From UBA6181 sp016934015 (lineage in GTDB: Bacteria > Bacillota_I > Bacilli_A > Acholeplasmatales > Acholeplasmataceae), in NCBI GenBank assembly GCA_036584525.1, contig JAZHDG010000005.1, positions 1 through 8,718 of the forward strand: a DNA stretch of 8,718 nt, read 5' to 3'. Numbering within the stretch: the stretch's first letter is position 1; every line of letters begins with the position of its first letter. Below, piece by piece: positions 1-6,402 of this stretch. The notes beneath the pieces were generated by a model. That model was given only the letters and a program-made list of their open reading frames with translations. It did no database searches and was not told the DNA's origin. The translations under genes and the position numbers were made by a program.

Positions 1-1856
1 TAAGCTGGAACTCTAAATGAAGCATCTGCAAGTATAATCCCAACGAGTGTGACATATTCGAAATCAAGCCCTTTCGATACCATTTGTGTACCAAGTAAAA
101 TATCCGCGTTTTTGTCTTTAAATTCTGAATAAATGATTTCATGTTGATGTTTAGTCTTTGTCATTCCCTTATCTAATCTTAATACACGTGCTTGAGGAAA
201 TGTTTTTTTAATAACAGACTCAACATATTCAATGCCAATGCCGACTTCTTTGACTTGATGATTTTGACATACTTTGCAAGTCTTTTCATAAGTTTCTTCA
301 TACCCACAATAATGACATTTTAATATGTTTTTTGATTTATATAAAGTGAGTGAGACATCACAATGAGGGCATTTAGGCACATACCCACAATCGCGACATA
401 AGACATAAGGTGCATATCCTTTTTTATTATAAAGTAAAATGACTTGTTCATGCTTATTTAATCGATCTTCAATCTTATTTTTTAATAGATTTGAAAGAAT
501 GGATGTATTTTTTTGTTTCAGTTCTTCTTTCATATCGACAAAATGTAAAGTGGGTAAGCTTCCTTCATAGGGAGAGTTCAATTCAAGAAGTTCAAATCCT
601 TTTTGATTTTTCGATTGAAACATCATGTCAACACTGGGTGTTGCACTTCCAAAAACAATAGGGCAATGATTTATTTCACTTTTTAACATGAGTAATGCTT
701 TTGTGTCAACATATAGTCCGTCCGTTTGAATATAGGATGGATCATGTTCTTCATCCACAATAATTAATCCTAAATCATCAATCGGAATCGATACTAAACT
801 TCGTGTTCCACAAATGACATCAACTTTCCCAGAAATGATTCTTTCAAACTCATCGTGAGATTCACCTTTTGATAAACCACTATGGTAAATCGCAACCTCT
901 TTAAACTTGGATTTTAATCTTTGTGCCATTTGAGGTACTTGCATGATTTCTGGAACTAAAACTAATGCTTTCATTCCTTTTTCAATGACTTTCTGAATGG
1001 CTTTAATGTATACTTCAGTCTTTCCTGAACCTGTGACACCTTTGAGTAAAAATCGTTGATTTCGATTGAAACCATTCACAATTTTTTCAACTGCATATGT
1101 TTGTTCAGAATTGAGGTTAATCGGTTTATTTTCTAATTGAAAAACATGTTTGATATCTCGGATAACACGTCTTTTCTCTTCTTTTATAACCTCATGCTTA
1201 AGCCATGTATTGATGCGTGAAGGCGAAAGTCCTTGATCTAAAAGATCACGTCTTGAAATCTCTTTATTTTCAGTAAATTGATGGATAATTTCAATTTCAT
1301 CAAAAGCTTTTTTATAGATATGGTCAGGCTGATATTGATAAACCGTTTCAAACTTAGGATTTGCATATTTACTGACTTCAACTTGAATATCAACACTACC
1401 TTGTTCTTTTAGTTTTCTAAGCTTTGGATAATATATTTGATCTTTTTTCGTTAAACGCCATATGCCATCTCGATTAAATTTAGCTGAAATCTCTAAATCA
1501 CTAATTGGTTGGATTTGGTAAACAACTCTTTTGAAATTCATGAAAAGTTCTTTCGGCATTAATTGATAAAAAATGGAAGCATATGCGTAGGTCGATTGTT
1601 TTTGAATTGAATCGGCAAATATAAACAACTCTTCACTAATGGATGGATAAGCGTCAATGACTTCCTCAATCTCTTTTGTTGCTAAATCACTTGTATTTTT
1701 AATCTTTGTCACAACACCTAATTTAGTTTGATGTTGAAATGGGACAACCACTCGCATACCGCGCACCAAAAAAGACCGGTATTTTTCCGGTATGATGTAA
1801 TCATAAAACGCATGACTTTCTTGATATTTTAAATCGACGATGACTTCAGCAAACAA
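1..1856 (-). CDS. priA: Primosomal protein N' (PriA helicase), C-terminus cut off by window edge
   Basis: PriA is a superfamily 2 3'-5' DNA helicase that recognises stalled or repaired forks and reloads the replicative helicase. I translated this strand by hand: 618 codons are open to the left edge. The N-terminus (MFAEVIVDLKYQ...) resembles the PriA 3'BD domain. Helicase motifs follow: Walker A GVTGSGKT (about 273-280), DEEH box (368-371), GSATPS motif III (403-408) and GTQMVSKGLDF (589-599). Four CxxC pairs (487/490, 496/499, 514/517, 527/530) form the two zinc sites and are all intact. The QVAGRAGR motif and the C-terminal domain lie beyond the window. The start is TTG at 1856, preceded by GGGTGATCC, an extended match to the anti-SD; an in-frame GTG at 1865 is the only alternative before a stop. 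Several normally conserved segments deviate (LVPEIMQVPQ, LYNKKGY, GIGIE, and the stretch after DEEH), although the core ATPase and zinc residues remain. Identity is nearly certain. Confidence 0.96.
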   Translation of the reverse strand, partial: MFAEVIVDLKYQESHAFYDYIIPEKYRSFLVRGMRVVVPFQHQTKLGVVTKIKNTSDLATKEIEEVIDAYPSISEELFIFADSIQKQSTYAYASIFYQLMPKELFMNFKRVVYQIQPISDLEISAKFNRDGIWRLTKKDQIYYPKLRKLKEQGSVDIQVEVSKYANPKFETVYQYQPDHIYKKAFDEIEIIHQFTENKEISRRDLLDQGLSPSRINTWLKHEVIKEEKRRVIRDIKHVFQLENKPINLNSEQTYAVEKIVNGFNRNQRFLLKGVTGSGKTEVYIKAIQKVIEKGMKALVLVPEIMQVPQMAQRLKSKFKEVAIYHSGLSKGESHDEFERIISGKVDVICGTRSLVSIPIDDLGLIIVDEEHDPSYIQTDGLYVDTKALLMLKSEINHCPIVFGSATPSVDMMFQSKNQKGFELLELNSPYEGSLPTLHFVDMKEELKQKNTSILSNLLKNKIEDRLNKHEQVILLYNKKGYAPYVLCRDCGYVPKCPHCDVSLTLYKSKNILKCHYCGYEETYEKTCKVCQNHQVKEVGIGIEYVESVIKKTFPQARVLRLDKGMTKTKHQHEIIYSEFKDKNADILLGTQMVSKGLDFEYVTLVGIILADASFRVPA

Positions 1857-1858
1857 TT

Positions 1859-1867
1859 GGATCACCC
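1859..1867 (-). promoter_or_regulatory. Ribosome binding site deciding the priA TTG start
   Basis: The minus strand reads GGGTGATCC, of which GGTGATCC is an eight-base match to the complement of the usual 16S rRNA 3' end. The GG of the core lies 8 nt from TTG at 1856. This placement favours TTG over the GTG at 1865, which sits inside the site. Confidence 0.7.
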
Positions 1868-1873
1868 ATTATG

Positions 1874-1882
1874 ATTATACCA
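1874..1882 (-). promoter_or_regulatory. Extended -10 promoter for priA
   Basis: The minus strand reads TGGTATAAT, a perfect TGn-TATAAT extended -10 element lying between the rbfA terminator and the priA start. I see no convincing -35 at 16-18 bp (the hexamer there is CTTTTT). The expected transcription start near 1867 would leave a leader of only about 11 nt, with the ribosome binding site at the very 5' end. This is a prediction from the motif alone. Confidence 0.5.
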
Positions 1883-1893
1883 TGCTCATGAAA

Positions 1894-1918
1894 CAAAAAA
1901 AGTAACCGAGGTTACTTT
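1894..1918 (-). terminator. Intrinsic terminator of the rimP-rbfA operon
   Basis: On the minus strand, an eight-pair stem AAAGTAAC / GTTACTTT (5' arm 1918-1911, 3' arm 1906-1899) closes a CTCG loop and runs into seven T residues (1901-1895). The rbfA stop codon TAA (1914-1912) lies inside the 5' arm. The stem is AT-rich, so its strength is uncertain and some read-through into priA is possible. The same inverted repeat on the plus strand is followed only by TTTATTG, so a minus-strand function is preferred. Confidence 0.75.
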
Positions 1919-2256
1919 ATTGTTTTAAGAAGGCGATCAATATGATTGCCATAAGCTAATGCTTCATCAAACTTAAAAATAAGGTCAGGAATTTTACGAA
2001 TATTCTTAATCTTTTTCGCTAATTCCATCCGAATGACAACCTTTTTATCTTCAATGGCTTCTTTCGCATGTTCAATCACTTTAGGATCATCTGACAAGAT
2101 CGTATAGTAGATAGTCGCAAACGATAAATCTTTTGTGACTTTAACTTCGGTTAAGTTAATATAACCAAAACTCTTATCTTTCACTTCAGTGTTAACGATG
2201 GGTGCTAATTCTCTTTGAATTAAACTTGCAAGTCTTTCAATGGTAACAGATGACAT
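1912..2256 (-). CDS. rbfA: Ribosome-binding factor A (30S maturation)
   Basis: RbfA is a small single KH-domain protein that binds the 30S subunit near helix 1 of 16S rRNA during late maturation and cold adaptation. The predicted protein is 114 residues, normal for Firmicutes and Mollicutes. It contains a central KDLSFATIYYTI strand (about 42-53) and the C-terminal RKIPDLIFKFDE motif (87-98), both characteristic of the family. The ATG at 2256 follows the infB stop by one base, and its GAGGTGA ribosome binding site lies in the last codons of infB, so the two are probably translationally coupled. It is the last gene of the operon, and its TAA stop sits inside the terminator stem. Nothing in the sequence is unusual. 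Assignment is firm from sequence and from position directly after infB. Confidence 0.95.
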   Translation of the reverse strand: MSSVTIERLASLIQRELAPIVNTEVKDKSFGYINLTEVKVTKDLSFATIYYTILSDDPKVIEHAKEAIEDKKVVIRMELAKKIKNIRKIPDLIFKFDEALAYGNHIDRLLKTIK

Positions 2257-2257
2257 A

Positions 2258-4111
2258 TTACTTCACCTCGACTTCTTTTAATTGGGATGCCTCAATGATA
2301 TCTCCAGGTTTAATATCGTTAAAGTTTTCAATCGATAATCCACATTCAAATCCAGTTCTAACTTCTTTCGCATCATCTTTGAAACGTTTTAAAGATGCTA
2401 ATTTACCTTCGTAAACGACAATACCATCACGTAATACTCTGACGAGTGCATCACGTTTGATAACACCGTTAGTGACATAACAACCTGCAATCGTTCCAAT
2501 TTTAGATACTTTAAAGATGTCACGAACTTCAGCTTCACCAGTCACAACTTCTTCGAAGGTAGGTTCAAGCATACCCTTTAAAGCTGCTTCAATATCTTCT
2601 GCAACGCGGTAAATAATATTATAAAGTCTAATTTCAACACCATTTTCATCAGCAAAATGCTTCACAGCTGATGTGGGTCTCACATTAAATCCAATGATCA
2701 CGGCACTTGATGCATTCGCGAGTGTGACATCACTTTCGGTAATCGCGCCTACAGTTGATCTAACAACATTCACGTGAAATCCTTCAATATCAATTTTTTC
2801 TAATAAGTTTTTAAGTGCTTCAATCGATCCTTGTACATCACCTTTAATGATGATATTTAATTCTTTAGTCGTTTGTTCTAAATCGCCAAACATCGTATCA
2901 AGTGACGTCTTTTTAAAGGTTTTTTGTTCGCCATCTTTCACTCTTGATTGGCGTTCTGAAGCGATTTGACGGGTGATTTTTTCATCTTTAAATGCCATGA
3001 AAATATCGCCTGCTTGAGGAACTTCATTTAATCCAGTTACTTCAATTGGTTGAGAAGGTAATGCTTCTTGATAACGACGTTTCAAATCATCTTGCATCGT
3101 TCTTACTTTACCATAAGTATTTCCAATGACGATGTAATCGCCAATTTTAAGTGTACCTGTTTCAACAATAAGGGTTGCGACTGCTCCACGACCTTTATCA
3201 AGACTAGCTTCAATAACTGTCCCTTTGGCTAAACGATGAGGATTTGCAGTTAATTCTTCAATTTCACTGACAAGTTGAATCACATCAAGTAATTGTTCAA
3301 TCCCTTGTTTTTTAAGTGCTGAAATATTGACAAAAGGAACATTTCCACCCCATGCTTCAGGTGTTAATCCTCTTTCAGATAATTCTGTCATGACACGATC
3401 TGGATTGGCACTTGCTTTATCTATTTTATTGACAGCCACAATTATCGGAACTTTTGCGGCTTTCGCATGGTCTAAGGCTTCAACTGTTTGAGGCATTACA
3501 CCATCATCAGCTGCGACAACTAAAACAACAATATCGGTCACTTTAGCTCCACGCGCACGCATTTCAGTAAATGCGGCATGGCCTGGAGTATCAATAAATG
3601 TAATGGGTTCTCCATTTCGTACGACTTGATAGGCACCAATGTGCTGTGTGATTCCACCAGCTTCACCTTCAACGACTCTAGATTTCCGAATCGCATCGAG
3701 TAGTGTTGTCTTACCATGGTCAACGTGACCCATAACAGTAACGATTGGTGGTCTTTTTATCATATCTTTAGGATCATCAACAAGTTCCATTTCATCATAA
3801 CGAGTGACGTCTGTGATGACTTCATCTTGTATTTCATATCCTTCTTCGAGTGCAATCAGTTCGACGGTTTCACGGTCAATGACTTGATTCACGGATGTCA
3901 TCAAACCGAGTCCCATTAATTTCTTAATCATCGCTGCATTACTTAATCCAAGACCTTCAGCAACCATCGCAACATTCATTTCTGGATAGTAAGTTAAAAT
4001 CTTTTCTTTTGGTTCTAAAATCACTTTTTTAGGTGCGTTAGGCTGCCGGTTATCTTTCGGTCGATTACTCGGTCTTTTATTATTTGTAAATTTCTTTTTT
4101 TGTTGTGGCAT
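2258..4111 (-). CDS. infB: Translation initiation factor IF-2
   Basis: IF2 is the GTPase that brings fMet-tRNA to the 30S P site and promotes subunit joining. The G domain is complete: G1 GHVDHGKT (128-135), G2 GGITQHIG (152-159), G3 DTPGH (174-178), G4 NKID (228-231) and G5 SAL (264-266). It is followed by domain II, the linker and the C-terminal C1/C2 regions (for example GDVQGSIEAL, and GVIKRDALVRVLRDG near the end). At 617 residues it is short: the N-terminus has only about 35 basic residues before an IF2N-like segment (KILTYYPEMNVAMVAEGLGL), as in Mollicutes, against about 716 in Bacillus subtilis. The ATG at 4111 lies 4 nt after the ylxQ stop, and its ribosome binding site AAGGAAGTGAT overlaps that stop. 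No motif residue is missing. Confidence 0.98.
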   Translation of the reverse strand: MPQQKKKFTNNKRPSNRPKDNRQPNAPKKVILEPKEKILTYYPEMNVAMVAEGLGLSNAAMIKKLMGLGLMTSVNQVIDRETVELIALEEGYEIQDEVITDVTRYDEMELVDDPKDMIKRPPIVTVMGHVDHGKTTLLDAIRKSRVVEGEAGGITQHIGAYQVVRNGEPITFIDTPGHAAFTEMRARGAKVTDIVVLVVAADDGVMPQTVEALDHAKAAKVPIIVAVNKIDKASANPDRVMTELSERGLTPEAWGGNVPFVNISALKKQGIEQLLDVIQLVSEIEELTANPHRLAKGTVIEASLDKGRGAVATLIVETGTLKIGDYIVIGNTYGKVRTMQDDLKRRYQEALPSQPIEVTGLNEVPQAGDIFMAFKDEKITRQIASERQSRVKDGEQKTFKKTSLDTMFGDLEQTTKELNIIIKGDVQGSIEALKNLLEKIDIEGFHVNVVRSTVGAITESDVTLANASSAVIIGFNVRPTSAVKHFADENGVEIRLYNIIYRVAEDIEAALKGMLEPTFEEVVTGEAEVRDIFKVSKIGTIAGCYVTNGVIKRDALVRVLRDGIVVYEGKLASLKRFKDDAKEVRTGFECGLSIENFNDIKPGDIIEASQLKEVEVK

Positions 4112-4115
4112 AAAA

Positions 4116-4406
4116 TCACTTCCTTATCTGATTCATCAATAATTGACTAAACCCCCTGTCGGTTATACCAATCACTTTGATGTCTTCCTTGCCTAAAGCT
4201 CTTGAGATTTCATCGGAATTTAACATTTCGATGACCTCAACACCATAGGTCTTTGCCTTATCATAAACTTTTTTTTTGGTTGTGTGTGATGCATTCGTTG
4301 CTAAGACAATGAGAAACACGTTTTTAGTTCTTAAACGTGTAATGGTCATGTCAGTTCCAACCGCAACTTTTCTTGCACGATGCGCTAATCCAATCGTGTT
4401 AATCAT
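4116..4406 (-). CDS. ylxQ: YlxQ-type L7Ae/L30e family RNA-binding protein
   Basis: This is a small ribosomal-like protein of the L7Ae/L30e/S12e/Gadd45 fold. In Bacillus the homologue is encoded between ylxR and infB and is regarded as a kink-turn RNA binder. From the ATG at 4406 the product is 96 residues (Bacillus about 100), starting MINTIGLAHRARKVAVGTDM. It contains the family hallmarks LAHRARKV, the hydrophobic VFLIVLATNAS strand, TTKKKVYDKAKTYGV and a late ALGKEDIKVIGITDRGF segment. A TTG at 4412 would add only MP. I prefer the ATG because it forms a compact ATGATTAA overlap with the ylxR stop, suggesting coupled translation; only a weak AAAG ribosome binding site is visible. It ends on TGA at the expected length, which argues that TGA is a stop here. 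Confidence 0.9.
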   Translation of the reverse strand: MINTIGLAHRARKVAVGTDMTITRLRTKNVFLIVLATNASHTTKKKVYDKAKTYGVEVIEMLNSDEISRALGKEDIKVIGITDRGFSQLLMNQIRK

Positions 4407-4665
4407 TGGCAATCTTTAACAGTTCCACATAAATCTCATCAGGAACCGGAACTTCTAACTTTTTGTCGAGTGCTTTTGTTTTTTGAGCAAGTAAAATAAC
4501 TTCTTTTGTGAATTTAATATAAGCTCCTCGGCCTGGTGCTTTACCAATGAAATCAATCGACACTTGACCTTCTTTGGTTGCAGCTATCCGAATGAGTTCT
4601 TTTTTAGGTAAAACTTCTTTTGTGACAACACATGTCCGAAGTGGAATCTTTTTGATTTTACTCAT
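4399..4665 (-). CDS. ylxR: YlxR (DUF448) RNA-binding protein, RNase P modulator family
   Basis: This is a small protein of the YlxR/DUF448 family, nearly always encoded between nusA and ylxQ or infB. The Bacillus homologue has been described as a modulator of RNase P (RnpM); transferring that role here is inference. The 88-residue product begins MSKIKKIPLRTCVVTKE, with the family motif PLRxCVVT (8-15), PKKELIRIA (20-28) and GRGAY (45-49). Two ATGs are adjacent (4668 and 4665). I chose 4665 because GGAGG at 4676-4672 then sits 6 nt upstream rather than 3. This ribosome binding site overlaps the nusA TAA stop. The gene overlaps ylxQ by 8 nt. Identity is firm; the exact start could be one codon longer. 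Confidence 0.93.
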   Translation of the reverse strand: MSKIKKIPLRTCVVTKEVLPKKELIRIAATKEGQVSIDFIGKAPGRGAYIKFTKEVILLAQKTKALDKKLEVPVPDEIYVELLKIAND

Positions 4666-4676
4666 CATTATCCTCC

Positions 4677-5747
4677 TTAGTAGAGAATGCCCTCACCTTG
4701 TGCCATTGCTTCTGACTTAATGTCGATACTCCATCCACATGCTTGAACAGCGAGTTTAACATTTTGTCCAAGTTTACCAATTGCTAATGAGAGTTGGTCA
4801 TCAGGAACGATGGCAAGTGCAGTTTTTTCTTTAGGATTGACTCTTGTCACTGCAATCACTTCTGCAGGTTGTAATGCATTGGCAATCAATTCTTTTTCAT
4901 TATCGCTCCAACGGAACAAATCAATTTTTTCATCCGAAAGTTGTTTTACAATTTCACGGATTCTTGATCCACCTTCGCCAACACATGCTCCGATGGGATC
5001 AACTTTAGCATCATTCGACTTCACACCAATTTTAGTGCGATCTCCTGGATCTCTTGCAATACCCATAATTTCAATCGTACCATCTTTGATTTCTGGAATA
5101 TAATTTTCAAGTAATCGAATAATTAAAGATGGATGTGCACGAGAAACAAAGACTTTAGGCCATTTTGTTTTCATTTCGACATCAGAAACATAAACTCTAA
5201 TATGATCACCTACATGGAAGTGATCTTTTGGAAGTGCTTCTTTTTTAGGTAGTAATGTCGTTAAATCTTTACCAATATCTAGACGGTAATGATCATCAGC
5301 GATGTCAATGACACGCGCATTAATCATTTCATGTTCATGTGATTTAAAATGTTTGTATAGATTTTCTTTTTGCATCGAGATTAAGGTTTCGTTTAGACGA
5401 CTCTTAAAATCTCTGACTGCAAAATGACCAAAATCCTTCGGGTCAATTTTTTGTTCAATGACTTCGCCAACTTTAGCGCGAGCGTTAATCTTTTTCGCAT
5501 CTTCTAATAAGATTTGTGTGTAATTCTTATCTGCATCAATGCTATATTCATCAACGACTAAATGCTGAGTGTAGACAAGAATTTCATACTTATCTTCTTT
5601 AATTTCTACACGACAAGATCTCACATCATGAGCTTTTTTACATCCAGCAATCATTCCTTGGACGAATGCTTCGACGACTTGGTCATGTGATAATTCTTTT
5701 TCTTCAGCTACTAATTCAATGTTTTTAAAAAACTCTTTACTAATCAT
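4677..5747 (-). CDS. nusA: Transcription termination/antitermination factor NusA
   Basis: NusA binds RNA polymerase near the RNA exit channel and promotes pausing, intrinsic termination and antitermination. The 356-residue protein has the Firmicutes/Mollicutes layout: an N-terminal polymerase-binding domain (about 1-130), an S1 domain (about 138-202), KH1 with the GxxG loop GEGG (257-260) and KH2 with GKLGQN (324-329). SRAHPSLIIRLLENYIPEI (202-220) and IARDPGDRTKI (230-240) are highly typical. It lacks the C-terminal repeats found in proteobacteria, as expected. The KH1 loop reads VGEGGSR where many homologues have VGMRGSR; GxxG is kept, but a basic residue is replaced by an acidic one. ATG 5747 follows AGGAGG by 5 nt and lies 9 nt after rimP, whose TAG stop overlaps the ribosome binding site. 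Confidence 0.98.
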   Translation of the reverse strand: MISKEFFKNIELVAEEKELSHDQVVEAFVQGMIAGCKKAHDVRSCRVEIKEDKYEILVYTQHLVVDEYSIDADKNYTQILLEDAKKINARAKVGEVIEQKIDPKDFGHFAVRDFKSRLNETLISMQKENLYKHFKSHEHEMINARVIDIADDHYRLDIGKDLTTLLPKKEALPKDHFHVGDHIRVYVSDVEMKTKWPKVFVSRAHPSLIIRLLENYIPEIKDGTIEIMGIARDPGDRTKIGVKSNDAKVDPIGACVGEGGSRIREIVKQLSDEKIDLFRWSDNEKELIANALQPAEVIAVTRVNPKEKTALAIVPDDQLSLAIGKLGQNVKLAVQACGWSIDIKSEAMAQGEGILY

Positions 5748-5756
5748 GTGATCCTC

Positions 5757-6197
5757 CTAAAATTTAATCGCTGTTCGCATTTTTTTAACAGCTTCAAATT
5801 TAATATCTATGTGTTTTAATCGACCTTTGTCGTTTATTTCTATTTTCATTATATCATCATTGAATGCGATTAATGTGCCATAGCTTTTCATGTTTGTTGC
5901 TTCAAAATAAACATATTTACCCATCGCTTTTTCAATATCTTCTTTTGTCTTTAGTGGACGCTCTGCACCTAAGGATGAGAGTTCTAAATAATAAGTAGGA
6001 TCCAAGTCATCATCCGATAAAGATTCAACATAAGTCATATGAATCTTTTCTAAAAGATTGATATCCATCGTGTCTGTATCAATAAGGATTTCAACAATCT
6101 TTTCTCCAAACTCTTTTTTCGTACGAATACTATAGACACTTAAGTCATAAGTCTCTAAAATTTGATTTAATTTCTCTTTTAAATGCTCTAAATTCAT
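5757..6197 (-). CDS. rimP: Ribosome maturation factor RimP
   Basis: RimP is needed for 30S subunit assembly, acting on central pseudoknot formation and S12 incorporation. The 146-residue protein (Bacillus about 156) has an N-terminal alpha/beta domain and a C-terminal SH3-like domain. The junction carries the family signature as LELSSLGAERPL (71-82). The usual form is EVSSPG-ERPL, so the proline is replaced by leucine here. The start is ATG at 6197, 5 nt after GAGG (6206-6203). An in-frame GTG at 6236 would add 13 residues (MGLTIPLNFIEVA) but lacks a ribosome binding site, lies inside the leader hairpin and would begin within about 10 nt of the predicted transcript end. It is the first gene of the operon, followed closely by nusA, the conserved arrangement across bacteria. 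Confidence 0.94.
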   Translation of the reverse strand: MNLEHLKEKLNQILETYDLSVYSIRTKKEFGEKIVEILIDTDTMDINLLEKIHMTYVESLSDDDLDPTYYLELSSLGAERPLKTKEDIEKAMGKYVYFEATNMKSYGTLIAFNDDIMKIEINDKGRLKHIDIKFEAVKKMRTAIKF

Positions 6198-6202
6198 AGC
6201 TA

Positions 6203-6238
6203 CCTCAATAAAATTGAGTGGAATCGTCAATCCCACTC
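6203..6238 (-). promoter_or_regulatory. rimP leader with two overlapping hairpins, one covering the ribosome binding site
   Basis: In the minus-strand RNA, a first stem pairs 6238-6230 with 6224-6216 (nine pairs including one G-U, loop TGACG). A second stem, CTCAAT (6218-6213) with ATTGAG (6209-6204), has a TTT loop and contains GAG of the rimP GAGG ribosome binding site (6206-6203). The two share bases 6216-6218, so they cannot both form fully. This is the geometry of a small translational switch. The stems are short and chance is possible; I match it to no known riboswitch or protein-binding leader. Confidence 0.4.
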
Positions 6239-6250
6239 ATGCTGCTATTA

Positions 6251-6279
6251 ATTATAACACTATATACTTGGTATTACAA
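6251..6279 (-). promoter_or_regulatory. Promoter of the rimP-nusA-infB operon
   Basis: The minus strand reads -35 TTGTAA (6279-6274), a 17-bp spacer, then -10 TATAAT (6256-6251) preceded by TGT to give an extended -10. The hexamer match is 4/6 and 6/6. The transcript should start near 6244, giving a leader of about 47 nt. It diverges from the znu promoter, and its -35 lies about 50 bp from the nearest znu operator, so a repressor bound there would not obviously block it. Confidence 0.75.
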
Positions 6280-6327
6280 TAAAATTAACATTTTTAAAGC
6301 GATATTTATGGTAATTTAGTCAATTTG

Positions 6328-6344
6328 TTGCGAATCATTTGCAA
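6328..6344 (+). promoter_or_regulatory. Zur-like (Fur-family) operator, copy 1
   Basis: TTGCGAATCATTTGCAA is a near-perfect palindrome centred on C6336, with one G/T mismatch pair, built as two half-sites around one central base as in Fur-family 7-1-7 boxes. The core AAT-n-ATT matches Bacillus Zur and PerR boxes, while the flanking TTGC/GCAA differs. It overlaps the likely -35 (6339-6344) of the znu promoter. An identical copy lies 43 bp downstream. Zinc as the signal is inferred from the genes controlled. Confidence 0.75.
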
Positions 6345-6366
6345 GTAATGAAAAATGTGCTATACT
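6339..6366 (+). promoter_or_regulatory. Promoter of znuA-znuC-znuB
   Basis: TGC-TATACT (-10 at 6361-6366 with a TG extension at 6358-6359) lies 16 bp after TTGCAA (6339-6344, 4/6 to the -35 consensus). The expected transcription start is near 6373. Both core elements are bracketed by the two operator copies, so a bound repressor would cover the -35 and the start site together. Confidence 0.7.
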
Positions 6367-6370
6367 TTAA

Positions 6371-6387
6371 TTGCGAATCATTTGCAA
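6371..6387 (+). promoter_or_regulatory. Zur-like (Fur-family) operator, copy 2
   Basis: This is an exact 17/17 repeat of the palindrome at 6328-6344; the identity stops at both ends of the palindrome. It covers the predicted transcription start and ends just before the znuA ribosome binding site (AAAGGAG). The centre-to-centre distance to copy 1 is 43 bp, about four helical turns, placing both on the same DNA face, which would suit cooperative binding. Confidence 0.75.
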
Positions 6388-6402
6388 AAAGGAGTGCAGC
6401 TT

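Noticed and set aside
3538..3723. 61-residue open frame on the minus strand inside infB
   Set aside because: It is a shadow frame within the conserved IF2 G domain, with no ribosome binding site and no recognisable protein features.
3716..3919. 67-residue open frame on the plus strand opposite infB
   Set aside because: It is antisense to the conserved IF2 N-terminal coding region. The composition follows from the complement of infB codons.
4810..5103. 97-residue open frame on the plus strand opposite nusA
   Set aside because: It is antisense to the NusA KH domains, without promoter or ribosome binding site.
6198..6236. N-terminal extension of RimP from GTG at 6236
   Set aside because: It has no ribosome binding site and lies in the leader hairpin. 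ATG 6197 has GAGG at correct spacing and matches family length.
6280..6327. AT-rich stretch between the divergent promoters
   Set aside because: I see no gene, further palindrome copy or other repeat. It appears to be simple spacer.
6371..6387. Operator copy 2 read as an RNA hairpin or attenuator in the znuA leader
   Set aside because: The identical copy at 6328-6344 lies upstream of transcription, no T-tract follows, and DNA-binding by a Fur-family dimer explains both copies.
6355..6402. N-terminal extension of ZnuA from an ATG at 6355
   Set aside because: It would start upstream of the -10 and operator 2 and put 16 residues before a well-formed lipoprotein signal peptide. The ATG at 6403 has a good ribosome binding site.
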